64,000 nucleotides of DNA from Primulina eburnea (lineage: Eukaryota; Streptophyta; Magnoliopsida; Lamiales; Gesneriaceae): positions 8,655,069 through 8,719,068 of the forward strand of contig NC_133101.1 in the NCBI RefSeq assembly GCF_022965805.1, in the 5' to 3' direction. Under the pieces are notes generated by a model. It ran no database searches. It was not told the origin of the DNA and saw only the letters and a program-made list of their open reading frames with translations. Both the position numbers and the translations under genes were made by a program. Positions 23,665 through 36,182 of this stretch are shown piece by piece (position 1 is the stretch's first letter; the number at the start of each line of letters is the position of its first letter).

Positions 23665-26600
23665 ATGTCTTCGACGCTGTTGGAGGTGACTCGTGCGTCG
23701 CACGAAGAAGTCGAGCGGCTCGAGCGGATCATTGTGAAGGATCTCCAAACCGAGCCGCCGACGACCAAGGATCGTCTCTACCAAAGCCACCGAGTTCGCC
23801 ACATGATTGAGCAAATCGCTTCAACCACTCACAAACTCGTAAAATTATTCTTACGAAGCTCAATATTTTAAGTTTTTAGGTGTAGTTTGATTATTGATTT
23901 ACGGTAAATGTTTGTTTTTTTTTATATGTAGATTGAAATTTACGCGGATAATGACAATGCTAGGAAGGATGAGATTGCGGCTCTCGGTGGACTGAGTTCC
24001 ACGGGAGCCAATGTCAATGTTTTCAGTGCATTTTATGATAGACTGAAAGAGGTGTCAAATTCCGTGCTTTCTTATCACTTTGTTTTTTTTACTGTTTTCT
24101 GTCAGCTGATATTGATGATGTGCACTGGTGGAATGTAGATTCGTGAGTACCACAGAAGGCATCCTACTGCTCGATATGTTGACACCACTGATGAATTTGA
24201 ACAGCTTCTTAAAGAGGAGCCGGTTATTGAGTTCACTGGAGAGGTTATTACACTCTTTCTGTTAGATTCTCACCTAATGCACTAGTACATGATAATAGCT
24301 TGATTCTGCTGATGTAGTTCAAATTTCTCTTATTTTTGTCTTATTTATCTAGGAAGTTTGCAGATTTGCTTTTATGCTTATAAAATTTCGGATTCATTTT
24401 AGGAAGCCTTTGGAAGATACCTTGATTTGCATGAATTATACAATGACTATATCAACTCCAAATTTGGGAAGCAAATCGAGTATTCTATTTACCTCCACTT
24501 ATTTTTGCAACCAGAGAATATACCCCGCAAGTTGAAGCTCACCAGGTAGCTAAACCATTTACTACTTTTTCCCATAAGATATGCCATTTATACTCTGCCC
24601 TATATTCCACTTCTATTTCTGAATAGATTATTAGGGCCATTTGGTCCGCAAAGATTTTTCCATGTATATATTAATATGTTGGATTATTTGTTTGCTTTAA
24701 CAGGCAATTTAAAGAGTACATGCAAAAACTCCTGGAATATCTTATATACTTTTTCGAGCGTACAGAACCCTTACAAGATCTTGAGAGGATTTTTTCCAAG
24801 GTTTGTTGTTACATCTACGATGATCCACCTTTCCGTTTTAGTCCTTTCTATTGTTATGTTCGACTTTGCCTTTTGTTCCCCTGCTTTCCAGTTCGAAATT
24901 GATCTACTAAGCACCCCAAAATTAGTTGTTACACTACTCTGTTTCGATGTCCTGTTAAAGTATTATTTTATTGACTTTTATGTTAGAACTGAAGGGAAAA
25001 AATCCTGCTATTGATTAGTATACTTATTCGCTGATTTCAGCTTGAGTTATTATTAGTCTCTATATCTGGCAGGTAGTTTCTGATTTTGAAGAGCAATGGA
25101 GTAATGGCCAGGTTGAAGGATGGGAGAATGAGGGCCAGGAAAATTCTGCCATTCCAGAACGAAATCAAATTATTGATCTTGATTATTACGGCACCGTCGA
25201 GGAGCTAATGATAGTAGGACCGGAGAAGTTGAAGGAGGTACTAATGGAAAAATGTAGTCAATTTTTGTGTATTGGCTTTGGAAATGAAACATTATTTTCA
25301 TTGAAAAAGCTAAATTTTTTAAAAAGAGATTTAACCAGTTGCATGCTTATTAGGCTGATGAATATTTTCAATAAGTATCTCCTTCTAATGCTTTCAACGA
25401 GTAAAAAGCAAATAAGCTTGTCTAACTGATGGTGATGGTGCATATCTGGTCCATTGTGATTTAATTCCACTTTTCATTTTACAATTTCTAGTTTCTAGAG
25501 CTTGTGAAAGTGCATTTTATGAAATGTATTACTGACTGATACCCTAATTTGTAGGCATTGGCTGCCCTTGGATTGAAAACAGGAGGCACTGTGCGACAGC
25601 GTGCAGAGAGGATTTTTCTTATGAAGGTGAGAATACACTTTCTTATGCATAATGTAAATGGACTTGTGCATGTTTACCATTGTACATATGTATATGTGAG
25701 GAAACTAAGGTTAGATGGCTATGAATCTTTTTCTTTCACATCCAAGTTTTTGCGTGCATTATTTTAGAGGGCTTGTGCCTAACTTGATCCAATAGTCTCA
25801 TCTTAGACTCATCATGATTAAACAAACTGTGCTATACCTACACTACAATTACCTCATGAATTAGCAGTTACGGGTTACCTATAAATTTGGAACCTGGTGC
25901 TGAATTTATCTGTCTTTGATCTTGTTGATTGTTTTTCTGCCTCAGCATACACCCCTTGAGAAGTTGGATAAAAAACATTTTGCTAAGGGCATACTTGGAC
26001 CAGATAGAAATAGTGGAGCTGTGACCCTGCGGCCAAATGGAGACGCTAAAGAGATTTCCTTGATGGAAGCCAAATTGAAAAAGTTATGTGACCTGTTGCA
26101 TGAGGTAAGCATATAACGTCTCTATTTCCTTTAATCATCTCACCCTTCTCCATTTGATTTCTGTTTCTTTTTTAGTGTTGGTTCTCCACCCCTCTGTTTC
26201 CCATGGTTGTGCTCATTTTACCAAGTTCTCCACCTTTTTCTGCGTTAAACTTTATATGACTTGGAGACTGCAGAAATAAAATGTTTCTGAATTGATGACT
26301 TAATTTTATTTCTGGTATTTGACTTTGCAGACCATTGTGCGAACAAAAGAAAACATCGAGAAGAAACACGCCTTGACATATGATGAAATTGTACAAGAAC
26401 GTGAAGAGGTACTGTTATTCAAGCTCTCCTAACCCGGATACTACTGGAATAAGATTATAAAAAGATGGGCCAGGTGTAAATAAAAAGATGGTCTAAGTGT
26501 AAAAAAAACCAAACAACTTAGCCCAAGACTATTAGGGCGGTTACTTTGTGTTTATTTGTGAATGTAATTTTGTTATTGTATTGTACCATCAGGATGAGGT

Positions 26601-27840
26601 GCAACCTGAATCTGAAAGTGATGACGAGGATCAGCAGATCTACAATCCCCTAAAATTGCCCATGGGCTGGGACGGAAAGCCTATACCATATTGGTTATAT
26701 AAGCTTCATGGGCTTGGTCAGGTAAATAATCTTCTACTCATGTTGGAATTTGACGAATCTGTGGTATTTTCCTCTTGCTATGGTTTTCCAGTGGTCTGAT
26801 GTGAAGTCTCTCTATTACTTGCTGTTGAAAGATGTCAGTATCCTAAAAGAATGCTCAGAAAATTTTGCTAGTTTAGAAGATTTGAGTGATGGAACTGGGA
26901 TCAAACTATTCTAGCAGATCCCCATCCCCTTCATGGCAGTTAGGAGATGGCAAAGAGGGCAGGGAAAAATAGAAGGAAAATAGATGAAAAATGGTGACAA
27001 ACAGAAGTACCAATTAACAAAAGAAAATGTGGGAAAGGCGGGATGCTATAAAATAATGTCCTTGTGAAACCAAGAAGGCAAAAGAAAATAACGGACGATG
27101 AACCGTTGTTGTTAATGTAATGCTAACCTCTTTCTAAATTTCCCTTGTTACTGAGTATTGTTTCCTTATTGAGGGATATTGGTGGTTGGATAACAAGTTG
27201 GTTTTACTAACTTAGGATGAAGAGTGAGACTTGTCGGTCATGGTTATTTTTCTACTGTTGGATGGTCTTTATGGTTATTGCCCTTCGTGTTTGTATTTTG
27301 AGCAGTCTGGTACTGTGTTTGGCTTTCTGAACATATTAATTTTTGTTGATGAATTATTGCACGTGAACAGGAGTTAAAATGCGAAATATGTGGGAACCAA
27401 AGTTATTGGGGCCGTAGGGCTTATGAGCGTCATTTCAAGGAATGGAGACATCAACATGGGATGCGATGTCTTGGTATTCCAAATACGAAGAATTTCAACG
27501 AAATAACATCCATTGAGGTACTCTTTCTAGCATGCAATTTGCTATCCTCATTTGCAGGAACAATGATCCTTGTAATCTGATAACTAGGCAATCTTGTTTT
27601 GTAACACGTATCTTATGATTGATCTCTGTCTAAAATAATGTTGTGCAACACTTTCTGGTACACATGGGTAACAATATCCATTCATGCACATAGGAAGCCA
27701 AACAACTTTGGGAAAAAATCCAAGAAAAGCAAGGTGTAAATAAGTGGCGCCCTGAGCTCGAAGAAGAATATGAAGACAAGGAGGGTAACATTTATAACAA
27801 GAAGACATATACCGATCTACAACGGCAGGGTTTGATATAA
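23665..27840 (+). CDS. SF3A3 (ATO/SF3a60 orthologue): Splicing factor SF3a60 (SF3A subunit 3), 12 exons
   Basis: This is the 60-kDa subunit of SF3a, part of the U2 snRNP that recognises the branch site in the nucleus; the Arabidopsis orthologue is ATROPOS. Exons: 23665-23838, 23932-24051, 24139-24243, 24403-24545, 24704-24800, 25073-25237, 25555-25626, 25946-26104, 26331-26408, 26593-26721, 27371-27517, 27694-27840. All introns are GT-AG and all phases join, giving 511 residues, close to the Arabidopsis length. Conserved features: N-terminus [20 protein letters not shown]; acidic stretch about 376-384; [23 protein letters not shown] before a matrin-type C2H2 zinc finger with C418, C421, H435 and H441; C-terminal [15 protein letters not shown]. 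It is intact and presumably functional. Confidence 0.97.
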
Positions 27841-28747
27841 GGGAGACAATCTGATGCAGCTACTGCCTTTTTTCCTTGGATTTCACGGTAATCGGTTAGG
27901 CAAGAGTCGTCCATACGTGCTCTTTGGTAAAGCTGAATTCCATATTGAGTCGATCTTCCCTCTGTTTGAACACAGGATAAATATTTTGATTGTTGGCCAA
28001 GAATCGAACATAAAACCTATTTGTAATGATATCATATTCATAGGTAGAAACTTGAATTTTGGCTGTGTTCAGCTTGATTGAGTTTAACAGTGAAGACGAT
28101 TTTGTAGTTTTTTTTTCTTTTTCTTTTTCTAAATATTTATTTATTAGATATAATCTTTAATAAACTAGTGTTGTATAATCATTGAACGAAAAATGTTAAA
28201 ATAAATAAATAATAACTGATTGAGAAATTTAGATATAAAAACGTTGAATTTCCATGGTAGTTTTTAATTGAGAATCGTTAGTCTAGTCCAGAGCAATGAT
28301 CATGCAAACACTACCTTAGACTTTTCTTCCATTAGTTCATTTAGATGAGAATACAGAATTTTTTTTTTTAAATTTAAAAATGTCGAGTTTTTCACCATAA
28401 AATACAATATTTTGGCTAACCCAAAAAGGTAGGTTTACTCCACAGGGATTGGATAACACAACATTCGTGAAGAAATAACAGAGATTTTATTTAGTATTAT
28501 CGAACAAACTAGATATATATCATATATATACATATCTAATACATCATTTGATCTATACATTATTCAAGTAACAAAGAAACAAACTAGTCTACCAACTAAT
28601 AGGTTTATGCATCCAGTTTATTAAGTACATCCTACCTAAGCTTTAAGTTATCATTCCATAGACATAAATTTACCACTTGGGACGCTTCTTTCTCCCCTCA
28701 CATCATCTTAAGATCTTCCACACCTTTATGCTTGTTCTTGTTCATTG
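27841..28747. other. Intergenic region between convergent SF3a60 and CCT genes
   Basis: It contains the presumed 3' UTRs of both genes. On the plus strand, TTTAATAAAC at about 28157 may be the SF3a60 polyadenylation signal. A 75-codon ORF (27854-28081) in the 3' UTR has no recognisable similarity. No repeat is seen. Confidence 0.5.
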
Positions 28748-31700
28748 TCACTGTTTCTTGGAGGGTTCTATTTCTTCGGTCTTCGCAAATCTTCCACGAA
28801 TTCTTGGCTGGCTGTCGGCCAATGCCTTCCTGCAAGCATACTGAAACAAAACATACAGTAAGTTTCGTGAGAGTGTAGATTTTACTAGCCCAATTTTGAA
28901 GGTAAAGCTGGTTGTTTTAACTGACCTTGATTTTCCTGCCAAAGTTTCGCTTGGACTTCTTGCTCCGGTACCTGGAAAGTTTCTCTTTGCGTTCTTCAGA
29001 CGTGTAACTACTCGTAATAGTTGGCATCCCCAATGGGGACTGTACGAGGTTTATATTACCGTTACCAAGAGTCTGTCATAAAAACCCAGAATCAATGAAC
29101 CGTGCCCCATCCTGTTGAAGAGGACACAAACATCTAAACCTTTCTTAGTTCGCGGACTGTCATAGAACTCTTGCATGCATGTGGACTTGAATCGTGAGAA
29201 CAATTAGGGGAGAAATACTATAGTTTTTGTGCATGTTTGAGATTTGATTAACTTTACAATGGCCACTTCTAGGACTTGGTTAACTTACAGAATGGGTACC
29301 ACTGGACTGGATACTATTTCACATTTCCAATCGTTTTAAAAAAATTACTAAATTAAGTTGCTAACAGAATTGATGCACGATCATGTAAGGCCAATCAGAC
29401 TTCTTCCATAATCTGATATGAGACAAGATATTACCAAGTTTCCAGCTTACATTTTGACCAAATATAGAGCCACATTTCTTGGGCTCTATATTCTTTCTTA
29501 TGGTTAGCGAAAGATTCTATTTGGAACAAATCAATCTTATCGTGCAGCGGAAGAATAATGGAATAGTTGCTATGTATGAGTAGCTTGTAAAAAAGATAAA
29601 CAAGAAAGTAAGTGATTTTGAACCTTTATGTCTCCTTCGCTATACGCTCTTCGCATCCCATATACAGCTCCAAAGTCCATAACAGGGAGATCTAGAAAAT
29701 TTGGCCTCAATGAAGCCTCATGTACATACTCCATTGAACTCAGACAGCTAGAACTAACACTCTTCTGGAACGAACCCTCGACGATGGAGATTCCATCTGT
29801 CTTCACAGCAGGAATTTCGATAATTAGAACATCGGATAGAGGTGTTTCATTCCCTTCTTTGGCTAAAAGATCCTTCTTGCATTCGTAAAAAACATCACTG
29901 AGGAGCTGACCACTCTTAATGGATGATTCAATATCCGATGCAGTCAATGATTGAGGGGATATGATGTTTTCACCACAAGAAATCATTGAAATGGCAGCTG
30001 TCATTGGATCGATTCCCATCATTGGTTCTTCAATTACTGGTTCAGGAGCCTTGAAGAGATCCCCTTCTCCTCCCAGGTTGTAATCGGATATAGTGGAAGT
30101 CTGAATGAGACTATTTGTGATGCCCTATGTTAAATTTAGAGATAATAAAATGTTAGTGATAAAAAAATCGACTGGCGAGAAGCATTATAAAAGTTGACGT
30201 CCGCTATATACTAGTCATGATTTTAAAAGCCAAGAAGCATCAACAAAATTTATATAGGTCACTATACATACAAATTTTCAAATTTCAGAACAAAAACCTT
30301 CTAAAACCAATACATATGTTCCAAATATTCGAAAAAGAAGCATTTGTCATTCCCTTGGTTTTCAATTTATCAACTCTCACAATGTTCTAAAAGCCAAGAT
30401 TCTAAAGCTATATGGTCGATAAGTTCTCCCTCGCACTCCATCTTATGACATCATCCAGCAGTGGTGCAACACCCAATTTTGTGGCGTGGTCAGGCCTCAG
30501 CCCTCACATCTATTGTTTCTTTCAAGGAGGTGTAAAACCATTTCCTAAACTCCTCAATAGTGGCACAGTTAAAAGAAAGGGACATGGGGGGATTATTTCA
30601 AATTAATTTTTTTTTAAAATAAAACAAAGTTTTGATATTTCCCAAGTAAACACTGGGCAGAATATTCGTATGCCTCCACTGCCCAAAACCAATGCTACAA
30701 GGATGTAGCCAACATGAGTGTTCTACCCTTATCAACCCTGGAAAATCCCTATTATCGGTAATCGGTTAGTTCGACCCTACCCTTGGGGCAGTACTTTGAG
30801 GTTGATCTAATTGTATTTGAAGGAGGCTACATCATTTTCACATGATGCAAAGCATTGATCCACGTGCAATACCCCAAAGACAGGATCGAATAAATCCTGT
30901 CTCAACTCTCAAAAAATGAAGAGAGCAAGGAAGGATAAAATACCCCTTTGTGAGGTAAACAACAAAGTTAGCCCAATGAATGGAAATCCATCAGGAAAAT
31001 GGAAAACAGTTAACAGAATAACAACCACCAAAGGGTAGCTGAGTTTAGCTCATCTCTATCTTTTCCCTACTTTTTCCATCTTTAATCAGCTCAAGTGGGA
31101 TGAAAAGTGAATCCACAACACATTACAATATCAAAATCGACAAAAAGGAATTGTGAAAAATAAAAAGATTAGTCATCCCCTATTTTGCCTTTTTTGAATG
31201 AGAGAAGAATGGGGGCAGTGAGTGAATAACACGGAACTAATGATTATGATATTCTTTCCACATCTTCTTTCTTCTTTTCCCCCCTCCATAAATAGATCCG
31301 AGCACTAAAGAAGAACTCAAATTACTTTCCGTTTTTGCTGCCTTTAATCCCATTAGAAACAATTTTTTTTTAATAAAACTCCAAGCTGTGAAACGAATAA
31401 ATTATCACTCAATTAATTTTTAAACCAGAAATCCAAAGGGATTTGCCGTCCATTCACTTCAATAATTTCACAGGACCACAAATTAATAAAAGAAACATTC
31501 TGGAAGAAAGCCTTCTAATTTTCCAATTGTTTTTCAATGACCGATTTTATTTTAGTTTTTATTTTTTTGAAAACGTATATACTAGAACACCAAATCACTA
31601 ACAACCCACCAAAAAATTGGATCTTGAACTGGAAAATTACATTCACCAAAAGACATAGAACCCACCTCAAGAAAATCCAATGAAGATCAGAAATGCAAAT

Positions 31701-31924
31701 AAAAATAGTTGACAGAGTCACGCAAATGAAAAGAACCCCTCAAAACTCAAATCATTCTAATTTTGAAAAGAAGATTAATGTAGGCCAAGAAAAGAAGAAA
31801 CGAGGAGATTACTTACCAATGAAGAAGCATTGGATTTGTGTAAGCAGCAAAACTCATCAAACTGCAGAGCTTCTTGAGCGAAGTTCTGAAAGTACGGGAA
31901 CATAAGCTCAGTATCTGCATACAT
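28748..31924 (-). CDS. CCT-motif family (CMF) transcriptional regulator, 4 exons
   Basis: The product is a nuclear protein with a C-terminal CCT domain (CONSTANS, CO-like, TOC1) and no B-box, that is, the CMF class, which acts in transcription, often with NF-Y subunits. Exons in transcript order: 31924-31817, 30124-29624, 29072-28926, 28840-28748; GT-AG introns and joining phases give 282 residues. The N-terminus is MYADTELMFPYFQNFAQEAL, typical of this class. The CCT domain spans about residues 230-273 (ERKEKLSRYRSKK, then RNFGRKIK, then YACRKALADSQPRIRGRF), with the usual intron between KIK and YAC. The middle (37-203) is acidic and Ser-rich. Intron 1 is 1.7 kb. Which Arabidopsis CMF is the orthologue is not resolved. 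Confidence 0.93.
30125..31816 (-). other. Intron 1 of the CCT gene
   Basis: This 1692-bp intron contains a more GC-balanced block at about 30440-30960 (for example a CCTCAGCCCTCACATC stretch) that stands out from the AT-rich surroundings and may be a repeat remnant. No coding similarity is seen; a 64-codon plus ORF (30412-30606) is not supported. Confidence 0.4.
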
Positions 31925-31989
31925 TTAACTCACTTTTTCTTTGAAACTGTCTCCTTTTGAAGATTACCGAAAGACGAGAAAAGCAGAGT

Positions 31990-32010
31990 GTAAAAATATA
32001 TATAGAAAGA
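31990..32010 (-). promoter_or_regulatory. Candidate TATA box of the CCT gene
   Basis: A TATATATATT word on the minus strand (about 31996-32004) lies 75-80 bases upstream of the CCT gene start codon, leaving room for a short leader. The assignment rests on position and sequence only. Confidence 0.45.
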
Positions 32011-32350
32011 GAAAAACTTTAATGGTGGAAAGGCCTACTTATAGTGTGCCAAACAGGGCCAGAGGGAAAAGGGAGGACAAAGTAGCAGCAGAAGCTGTGA
32101 TCGAACAGTTCATCTGAGAGATGAAAAAAGGAATTTGATTTTCTTGATTCTTCGGTGTCTGCATTTGCAACATTATAAAAAATGTAGTCTTTTCTTTAAA
32201 AAAAACATACAATTTAATCATTTTAAATATGTTGAAAATTATAAATTATATGTAAATTATTTGTAAGTAAATTATATGGTAATTATTTGTAAGATGAGGA
32301 TGGTTTGTGCTTCAGTCGAGACATCATCATAAACTTGATATTTTATTGTA

Positions 32351-32533
32351 GACAAAAACTTGTGTGAGACGGTCTCATGGATCGTATTTTGTGATACAGA
32401 TCTCTTATTTGTGTCATTCATGAAAAATAATTACTTTTTATGCTAAGAGTATTACTTTTTATTGTGAATATCGATAGGATTGACCCATCTGACAGATAAA
32501 GATTTGTGAGATCGTTCCACGAAAGACCTATTT
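32351..32533 (+). mobile_element. GTGAGAC-family MITE upstream of the CCT gene
   Basis: A full-length plus copy with GACAAAAACTTGTGTGAGAC at its start and GTGAGATCGTTCCACG near its end. Flanks TTTATTGTA (32342-32350) and TTTATTGTT (32534-32542) match at 8 of 9, consistent with a 9-bp target duplication. It is about 430 bp upstream of the CCT start codon. Confidence 0.82.
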
Positions 32534-32542
32534 TTTATTGTT

Positions 32543-35500
32543 AGGTTACTATAATATATGACAATTATAAATAATTTCAATTAATTATTTCTCTGTCATA
32601 AACTTGAGACTTTATTGTCAGGTGGCTATAATCTATCGACAATTATAAGTAATTTCAATTAATTATTTTGTAAAACAATTACAATGTTCAGCGATTTGGT
32701 TGATTAAAAAAAACACAAAAATATTCAATCTCCATAATGTAGAGAGACGTAAATTTTCAAGTAATTCTTGAATATTTACAGTTAGAGTTAAGAAAGTTAA
32801 AATTTTGATAGTGAGATTTAAATAACAGAAAATACTTAATAAAATAAAAAATTTCAAAAAATAAGTTTTTTTTTGGGTGCTGTAAATTAAGTTTTGATAG
32901 GGATATTATTCGACTTTGGTTGCAGTCATAGTCACTAATAAATTTTTTTTTTTACAGATTTCTATTTTGTTAAGAAAATAATAATTATGATAAAAATAAA
33001 ATAAAAATAAAAAGTTTATATTTATGATCCTAATGTGACGTCATTAAACTCAAGGTCTAAGTATTCCTCAATTTAAGTTGGCCTTTTTATTCTCTGACTT
33101 TTTGTAGAATGTGTGAGTTGAGACATAAAAATTACACACAACTTGATGATAATCTAACCTCCCTCCCTTAATCTAGTGTTATTTGTATATGTCTTCAAGA
33201 CTAGTTTTTGTGAATGAAATTGTTCGGGAAAATTTCATGCTATCACGAGGACGATACTCTCGTTATGAAACAACAAATCGAAAATTATCCAGGAGTATTA
33301 AATCTAACAGTGTCTTCAAAAAATTTTTTTCTTTTAGATTTCATAATTTAATAGTTTTTATGCCTTGTATCAACAATAAGCTTGGAGATTTGAAATATTT
33401 TTAAATAGGGATTAATAATGAGAAGTTTTCAAAATTAAAGATAATACAATAATGTGTAGCCTTATTGCATGCGTAGAATTGAAAGAGACGTATAAGTAGA
33501 CAAGAAAAGATAAACAACGACAAATTGCGAATCGGGTCATTGAATCGTAAGGTCTTTTTATTACAAAAATGTGTTGATGAAAAATAATTTATTTGTTGAA
33601 TAGAACTAATACTATAATTTACTTTAGTAGATTATATATAAAAATCTCTCTCTCTCTCTTTTTTTTGGTTTGAGGTTGACAGTGTATGATTATTTATAAA
33701 ATAGAGTATAAAAAATACTATAAATTAGGATGGTGAGAGGCCGAAAACTTGATGTTAAAACTTAGTTTTGAGTAGGGAGTGATATATCGAAAAATACATA
33801 TTATATATATCGTATCAGAAACTAAGGTAATAAAAATACTTATATTGATGTCGTATCGAAAATTACGGTATACTTTCGTTATGTATAATTAGTATAGCGA
33901 TTGTAACGAAATATTGCGGTATATCGAGATTTCGATACGGTATCTGTATATACCATTTTATATCGAAAAATAACTTATGTTTTTTAAAATTATTAACTTT
34001 ATTTAAAAATATTATATATATTATTTTGATATTTCGATATATAACTAAAATTTTCAAATTTCATTACGTTACGATACCAAAAATTTGGATATCGTTATTA
34101 TATATATTGAAATTTCCACATTTCTTTGCGCTCTATTTTTAAATGCTCAACTTTTTTCCTAATTAAAGCGGAAATCATGATTAGACTTCGCACAAACATC
34201 TTGGGAATCCTCCACTTTTAATAGGCCTAATATTTATTATCATTTTTTTTTTTTAAAAAGTTATCAAAATGTCTGGAAGCTTTGATTTTCATCGACTCTA
34301 AAAACTCCCTGATAACTATGGTGTAAAAGAATTCAATCGAAACAAAAAATTACATGTATTTTGATGTTTATACTCAAGCTCATGTCATCTGAAGTATGGG
34401 TCGAAAAAAATATTTAATCTCGAATTTGATTTGAATTAGCGATCAAACTATGGCTCGAGTTCGTGAGCTTGGATAATTTTAAAGATTTAAAATATACTAA
34501 TGGTTAATTTGCGAATAATCGAATAAAATAATTTATTTGTAAGTGTGACTCGAATATTAATTGCAACTAGGCTCCAAGCAATATTGGTGATTCTATTAAT
34601 GCAAGTAAAGTATTTTGTAGTAAAATTTATTTTTCCTATCTAATTGTATAATTCAAGCACCCGCAGCATTATCAAAGAAAAGCTAGGAATAAAGATGTAG
34701 TAGAAAATACAGATTAATTTATTCGTTCCATGCATCAAATGAGTATCTCTCAATGGTAAAAACCAACGAGATCGCCAGATCGGCCAATTGACCCAATGGA
34801 CTCGCTCTTTGTTCCCGTCGTAATGACTCAAGTTCGAGATATACGACGGCTAGTTGTGTTTCAGTACAATCGATATCGCAAGCAACTGGAATTTTTTTTT
34901 TTTTCTGCTTCTTTCACTTCTGTATTTGAATATCCTTATTACCATTTTACAGTACTTCGGATTCAAGATTGACAGAAAGAGTAGTAGTAGCTGATGAAAA
35001 ACGTGATAGATAGCTTCTTGTGACAAAATAAATTGCATAGAAGGGACTTGTTCTCCTTTCGACGCCCCTCGTTTACATAGAAAATAATAAACAATAAAAA
35101 CCAACCAATTTGACATATTTCCTCTCACGTTTTTTTTTTTAAAAAATGTATATTTCACAGTAAATAATAATAGTCCACTTATCAAGAGAATCCATTCGAG
35201 GGATCCAAATGTGGCCATCGATCTCAAAGTCAAATAGTTTTTAATATAAAGTTAATTAAGTGGGAATCAAAATTTGGGACTTTTTAAGCTCAACAAAAAC
35301 AAAATTATAATATACATTTTTTAAAAATAAAATGATTCGATCTCAATTGTGTCACATATATCTAAAATCTAAGTTTCACCTCACAACTATTCAACTTTTT
35401 TATCGCGATGCATATTAAAGTGTTCATCGTTTCGTTTCATCGGGACGTTACCTTCTACTAGGGGCAGATCAAACAACCGACTCGATTTATTATTATTATT

Positions 35501-35750
35501 TTTTTAAAAAAAAAAATCTTTTTTTCAAACCTTTGTTGGGACAAGTCATTAAATGGAACTGCTTTTGAGCCAATTTAGAGGTCCAAGTGATGTGCATTTG
35601 TAATCAGGACTCTATACAACCTTAACTTCCCACATTAGGAAATTACAAAATTAAATAAAAATTTGATTTTTTTGAGGGAAGTGATTTGCTCCTAACGTGG
35701 TAAATTACTCAACATTTTAGCTACCGACATTCAATTTAGATTTGTAATAA
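32543..35750. other. AT-rich intergenic DNA with diffuse repeats
   Basis: It holds a (CT)n tract at about 33643-33660, a stretch at 33780-34110 rich in TATCGAAA/GGTATATCGA words on both strands that resembles a non-autonomous DNA element without definable ends, and a GCTCGAG-type fragment at about 34390-34560 related to 7545-7965. ORFs here, including 34850-35233 minus (127 codons), show no recognisable domain. Confidence 0.45.
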
Positions 35751-35755
35751 CAAAT

Positions 35756-36101
35756 TGTAATGCCCGAGAATTTAATTAACGTAATCTGAGATGATTTGTT
35801 GATTATGACTTGATGTAATTATAGCCGGGCCAGTTCGAGATCAAATTGGAAAAAAATTATGAGGGACACAAGATTTGGGCCGAATGTCATTCGCCCGGGC
35901 GGGAGTTTATGACCGCCCGAGCGAGAGGGTTTCATGGTAGAAAGCCGAGAGTCCTTCGCCCGGGCGGCACTTTTTGTCCGCCCGAGCGCGCATGTAGAAT
36001 TTTGAGGGCCGAGAGTGCTTCGCCCTAGCGAGCAAGTTGGTCCGCCCGAGCGAGAGACGTGTTGCACAAAGATTGTGCCATTTGCTTTGCATGCACGGAA
36101 T

Positions 36102-36182
<81 letters not shown>

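Noticed and set aside
24676..25014. 112-codon plus ORF
   Set aside because: It overlaps exon 5 of SF3a60 out of frame and otherwise lies in an intron.
29570..30022. 150-codon minus ORF as a single-exon gene
   Set aside because: It is part of exon 2 of the CCT-motif gene; the true exon is 29624-30124 with splice sites at both ends.
34850..35233. 127-codon minus ORF
   Set aside because: AT-biased, low-complexity composition without recognisable similarity or exon context.
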